A stretch of DNA of 64,000 bases from Glutamicibacter halophytocola (GTDB lineage: Bacteria; Actinomycetota; Actinomycetes; Actinomycetales; Micrococcaceae), in the NCBI RefSeq assembly GCF_001302565.1, contig NZ_CP012750.1, positions 248,001 to 312,000 on the forward strand, written 5' to 3'. A model generated the notes under the pieces. That model saw only the letters and a program-made list of their open reading frames with translations, was not told the origin of the DNA and did not search any database. The position numbers were made by a program, and so were the translations under genes. Position 1 is the stretch's first letter; the number at the start of each line of letters is the position of its first letter. This document shows positions 62,245 to 64,000 of the stretch, one piece after another.

Positions 62245-64000
62245 CTAAACATTATTCCTAATACAAAGAGCCCTTAGGGCAGCAACAACACAATCGATAG
62301 CAATATCTTCTATTTGAACAGAAAAACCCAGACGGTTCAAATGAAGATGAACTGCTGAAAAAATTTCGAGATCGCTCATATGCTTGGAATCAATCGCTGG
62401 AGGAGACGCCAATCTATTGGTGCCAATGCCGGGACTTGAATTGAGAATGTAATGAGAAAATCTCGATCGTCTTTCAGAAGCAGACTTTCCTAACAGCTTA
62501 GGTTGTCGACGATACGAATCAAGTATTCTCATGCATCTATCAGTTGAGGCACACAATGAAATAATTTGATTAAAAATTTCAAGCGATGCCTGAAAAATAG
62601 CGATATCAGATTCTTGAGGTATACATATATCATCATTAAGGCACTCTGAGAATGACAATATCGACGACGTATCTTGAACGAAATACTTTTCCCATTCAAT
62701 GAGATGTTCCATACCGCCAAACCTGCCAACTTCAGGGGTGTAAACTTCCATACTATAGCTGGGTATTAGATGGCGAGATACCAAAAAATCAAAGAATTTG
62801 AAAGTTCTATCAATGGGAATCGATTTTGAAATGCGAACACGAAGGTGACGTCGAGGAATGTTGTACCTAACAAAGAACCAATCTACACCAACAAACTCTG
62901 CATAGATCCTTTTTAGCAAAAGATTTTCGCCAGCCAAGTTTCTTGTCGGAACATGTATTGATAACCAAGCCGATTCTTGTGGGCAACTTCCATCTGAAAT
63001 ATGATGTGTGGAGACTTGATCAGAGGCAGTACAAGTAGACCTATCCTTGAATACTGAGAAAACTACTTCCATCGTGCCGTCATCATCCCATATATCAATG
63101 CCAGATCCTGAAATATATCGGTCTGTATCATTCAGCGACTGAAGCAATAGATCTCGGTCAAGAGAAAAATTGAGATCGTAGCTTGTGCCTAGTTCATCAT
63201 TGTCCAACCGAACCTTTCGTGGAACTCCAGACTCTTTCAACCAACTAATAAGCATCGATTGGTCGCGAATATTGGAAGGAACTCGCCACTTTTCTTCACT
63301 AATGACAACATTTTTGTAGGTGATCTGTGGAAAATAGGCTGGTTTGAAGTCTTTAAACCACCAGTTCCAACGTAAGTCATGTAGATTCTCATGGCTTAAT
63401 CGATAGAGAGAATCAAGAATTCGAGGAGCACTGCTTGTCGAAACCAAATGGTTTGTTCTAAAATAGATCCTCTCCAAAGTTCTTGAATCAAAAAATTGCA
63501 CATTTCCATTTCTTACGCGCATGGAAACATCGTGAATAGAAATAGAAATTCGATCCTCTCCAACAAGAGAGGACCAAGCTAGCACGTGTTCAATGTTTGA
63601 TTCTCCAGCTGAAATTTCAATCATTGAGTCGTGCCAGTAATCTAACAATACAGGTTTAGAATCTAGTTCTGTAACAAGATTGTTTACATGCCTCACCGCA
63701 GCAAGAAATTCATCGGAATACCTACTGAATCGGCTCCAGGCTCGACCAGCATGAACCGTCAATCCTCGTGGACTGAAAGAGATGTTTCTGCTATTCTTAG
63801 AGTCTATGTGAACAAAAATATCAAAATTATCAAGGGCATTTCTAGAATTAGTTAACTTGTTAATGTCTTCATCAAGCAGCTCAACGGATGATGAACCTTT
63901 AGCCCTTGAATACAAGTCATACTGAAGATCAAGGAAATCTGGGTAGGGGGAAATTTGACGATCAGCTATTGTGCCGATGCCGTAAAGTTCGTCAAATACT
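62245..64000 (-). CDS. LanB-type lantibiotic dehydratase, C-terminal part (5' end beyond window)
   Basis: The minus-strand frame is open to the right edge and ends at 62245, giving the last 584 residues or so. The right-edge part VFDELYGIGTIADRQISPYP is characteristic of the LanB dehydratase domain. The region around residues 330-540 (WLSIHVPTRNLAGENLLLKR, DWFFVRYNIPRRHLRVRISK, YTPEVGRFGGMEHLIEWEKY) is the SpaB C-terminal/thiopeptide-type domain that performs glutamate elimination. LanB uses glutamyl-tRNA to dehydrate Ser and Thr of a precursor peptide. The DNA is much AT-richer than the rest of the window. Precursor, cyclase and transport genes would lie to the right. Confidence 0.88.
   Translation of the reverse strand, partial: VFDELYGIGTIADRQISPYPDFLDLQYDLYSRAKGSSSVELLDEDINKLTNSRNALDNFDIFVHIDSKNSRNISFSPRGLTVHAGRAWSRFSRYSDEFLAAVRHVNNLVTELDSKPVLLDYWHDSMIEISAGESNIEHVLAWSSLVGEDRISISIHDVSMRVRNGNVQFFDSRTLERIYFRTNHLVSTSSAPRILDSLYRLSHENLHDLRWNWWFKDFKPAYFPQITYKNVVISEEKWRVPSNIRDQSMLISWLKESGVPRKVRLDNDELGTSYDLNFSLDRDLLLQSLNDTDRYISGSGIDIWDDDGTMEVVFSVFKDRSTCTASDQVSTHHISDGSCPQESAWLSIHVPTRNLAGENLLLKRIYAEFVGVDWFFVRYNIPRRHLRVRISKSIPIDRTFKFFDFLVSRHLIPSYSMEVYTPEVGRFGGMEHLIEWEKYFVQDTSSILSFSECLNDDICIPQESDIAIFQASLEIFNQIISLCASTDRCMRILDSYRRQPKLLGKSASERRSRFSHYILNSSPGIGTNRLASPPAIDSKHMSDLEIFSAVHLHLNRLGFSVQIEDIAIDCVVAALRALCIRNNV

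Overview
The window looks like a stretch of high-GC actinobacterial chromosome, most plausibly from the Micrococcaceae (Arthrobacter/Glutamicibacter type). This is inferred from gene content: an actinobacterial xylose operon with an alditol oxidase, a purA gene, an Lsr2 homologue, an IS1249-type transposase and DUF3560. No rRNA, tRNA or CRISPR array was seen.

Region 1 (1-30 kb) is chromosomal metabolism with local disruptions. In order: the end of a PII gene; an ornithine-cyclodeaminase-like gene; an 8-bp minisatellite; an M20 carbamoyl-amino-acid/allantoate hydrolase with a SolA-like flavin oxidase and a divergent LysR gene; a TetR-EamA pair with a clear operator; an MNT-HEPN pair lying between two copies of the 3' end of the alditol oxidase gene; xylA-xylB-aldO opposite a ROK repressor; a frameshifted MerR regulator; purA; a Nudix-LOG fusion; a sodium:solute symporter opposite a ThDP enzyme; and an AAA ATPase with a TPR membrane partner. 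Between the Nudix-LOG gene and the symporter, an 885-bp direct repeat (17341-18225 and 21549-22433) brackets 3.3 kb of foreign or decayed DNA. This is the structure expected from single-crossover integration of a circle.

Region 2 (about 30-62 kb) is an accessory island. Its left part is decayed (GNAT-like, redoxin and membrane-protein remnants), followed by a complete IS256/IS1249-family element with 26-bp ends and an 8-bp target duplication. Next comes a candidate defence segment: an Mrr-like PD-(D/E)XK protein, a HEPN-type protein with an RX4H motif, a large two-TM membrane protein and a second protein with a histidine-rich HEPN-like motif. After it lie a 7-kb secreted RHS/YD-repeat toxin gene with an unrecognised, very basic C-terminal domain and small genes behind it, then a serine hydrolase. 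The right part is plasmid- or ICE-like cargo: Lsr2, an A1S_2505-like protein, a secreted HNH nuclease lipoprotein, a HicA-like protein, DUF3560, small membrane proteins and a degenerate IS1634-family element. No integrase, relaxase or replication gene was recognised.

Two sequence signals tie the island together. The 10-mer GGTATGTCCC occurs nine times exactly, plus variants, from 30.4 to 59 kb, and I did not see it in the first 30 kb. A family of terminator-like hairpins carries the same word at the loop and 3' arm. At the right edge, AT-rich DNA encodes the C-terminal part of a LanB-type lantibiotic dehydratase, so a RiPP cluster probably continues beyond the window.
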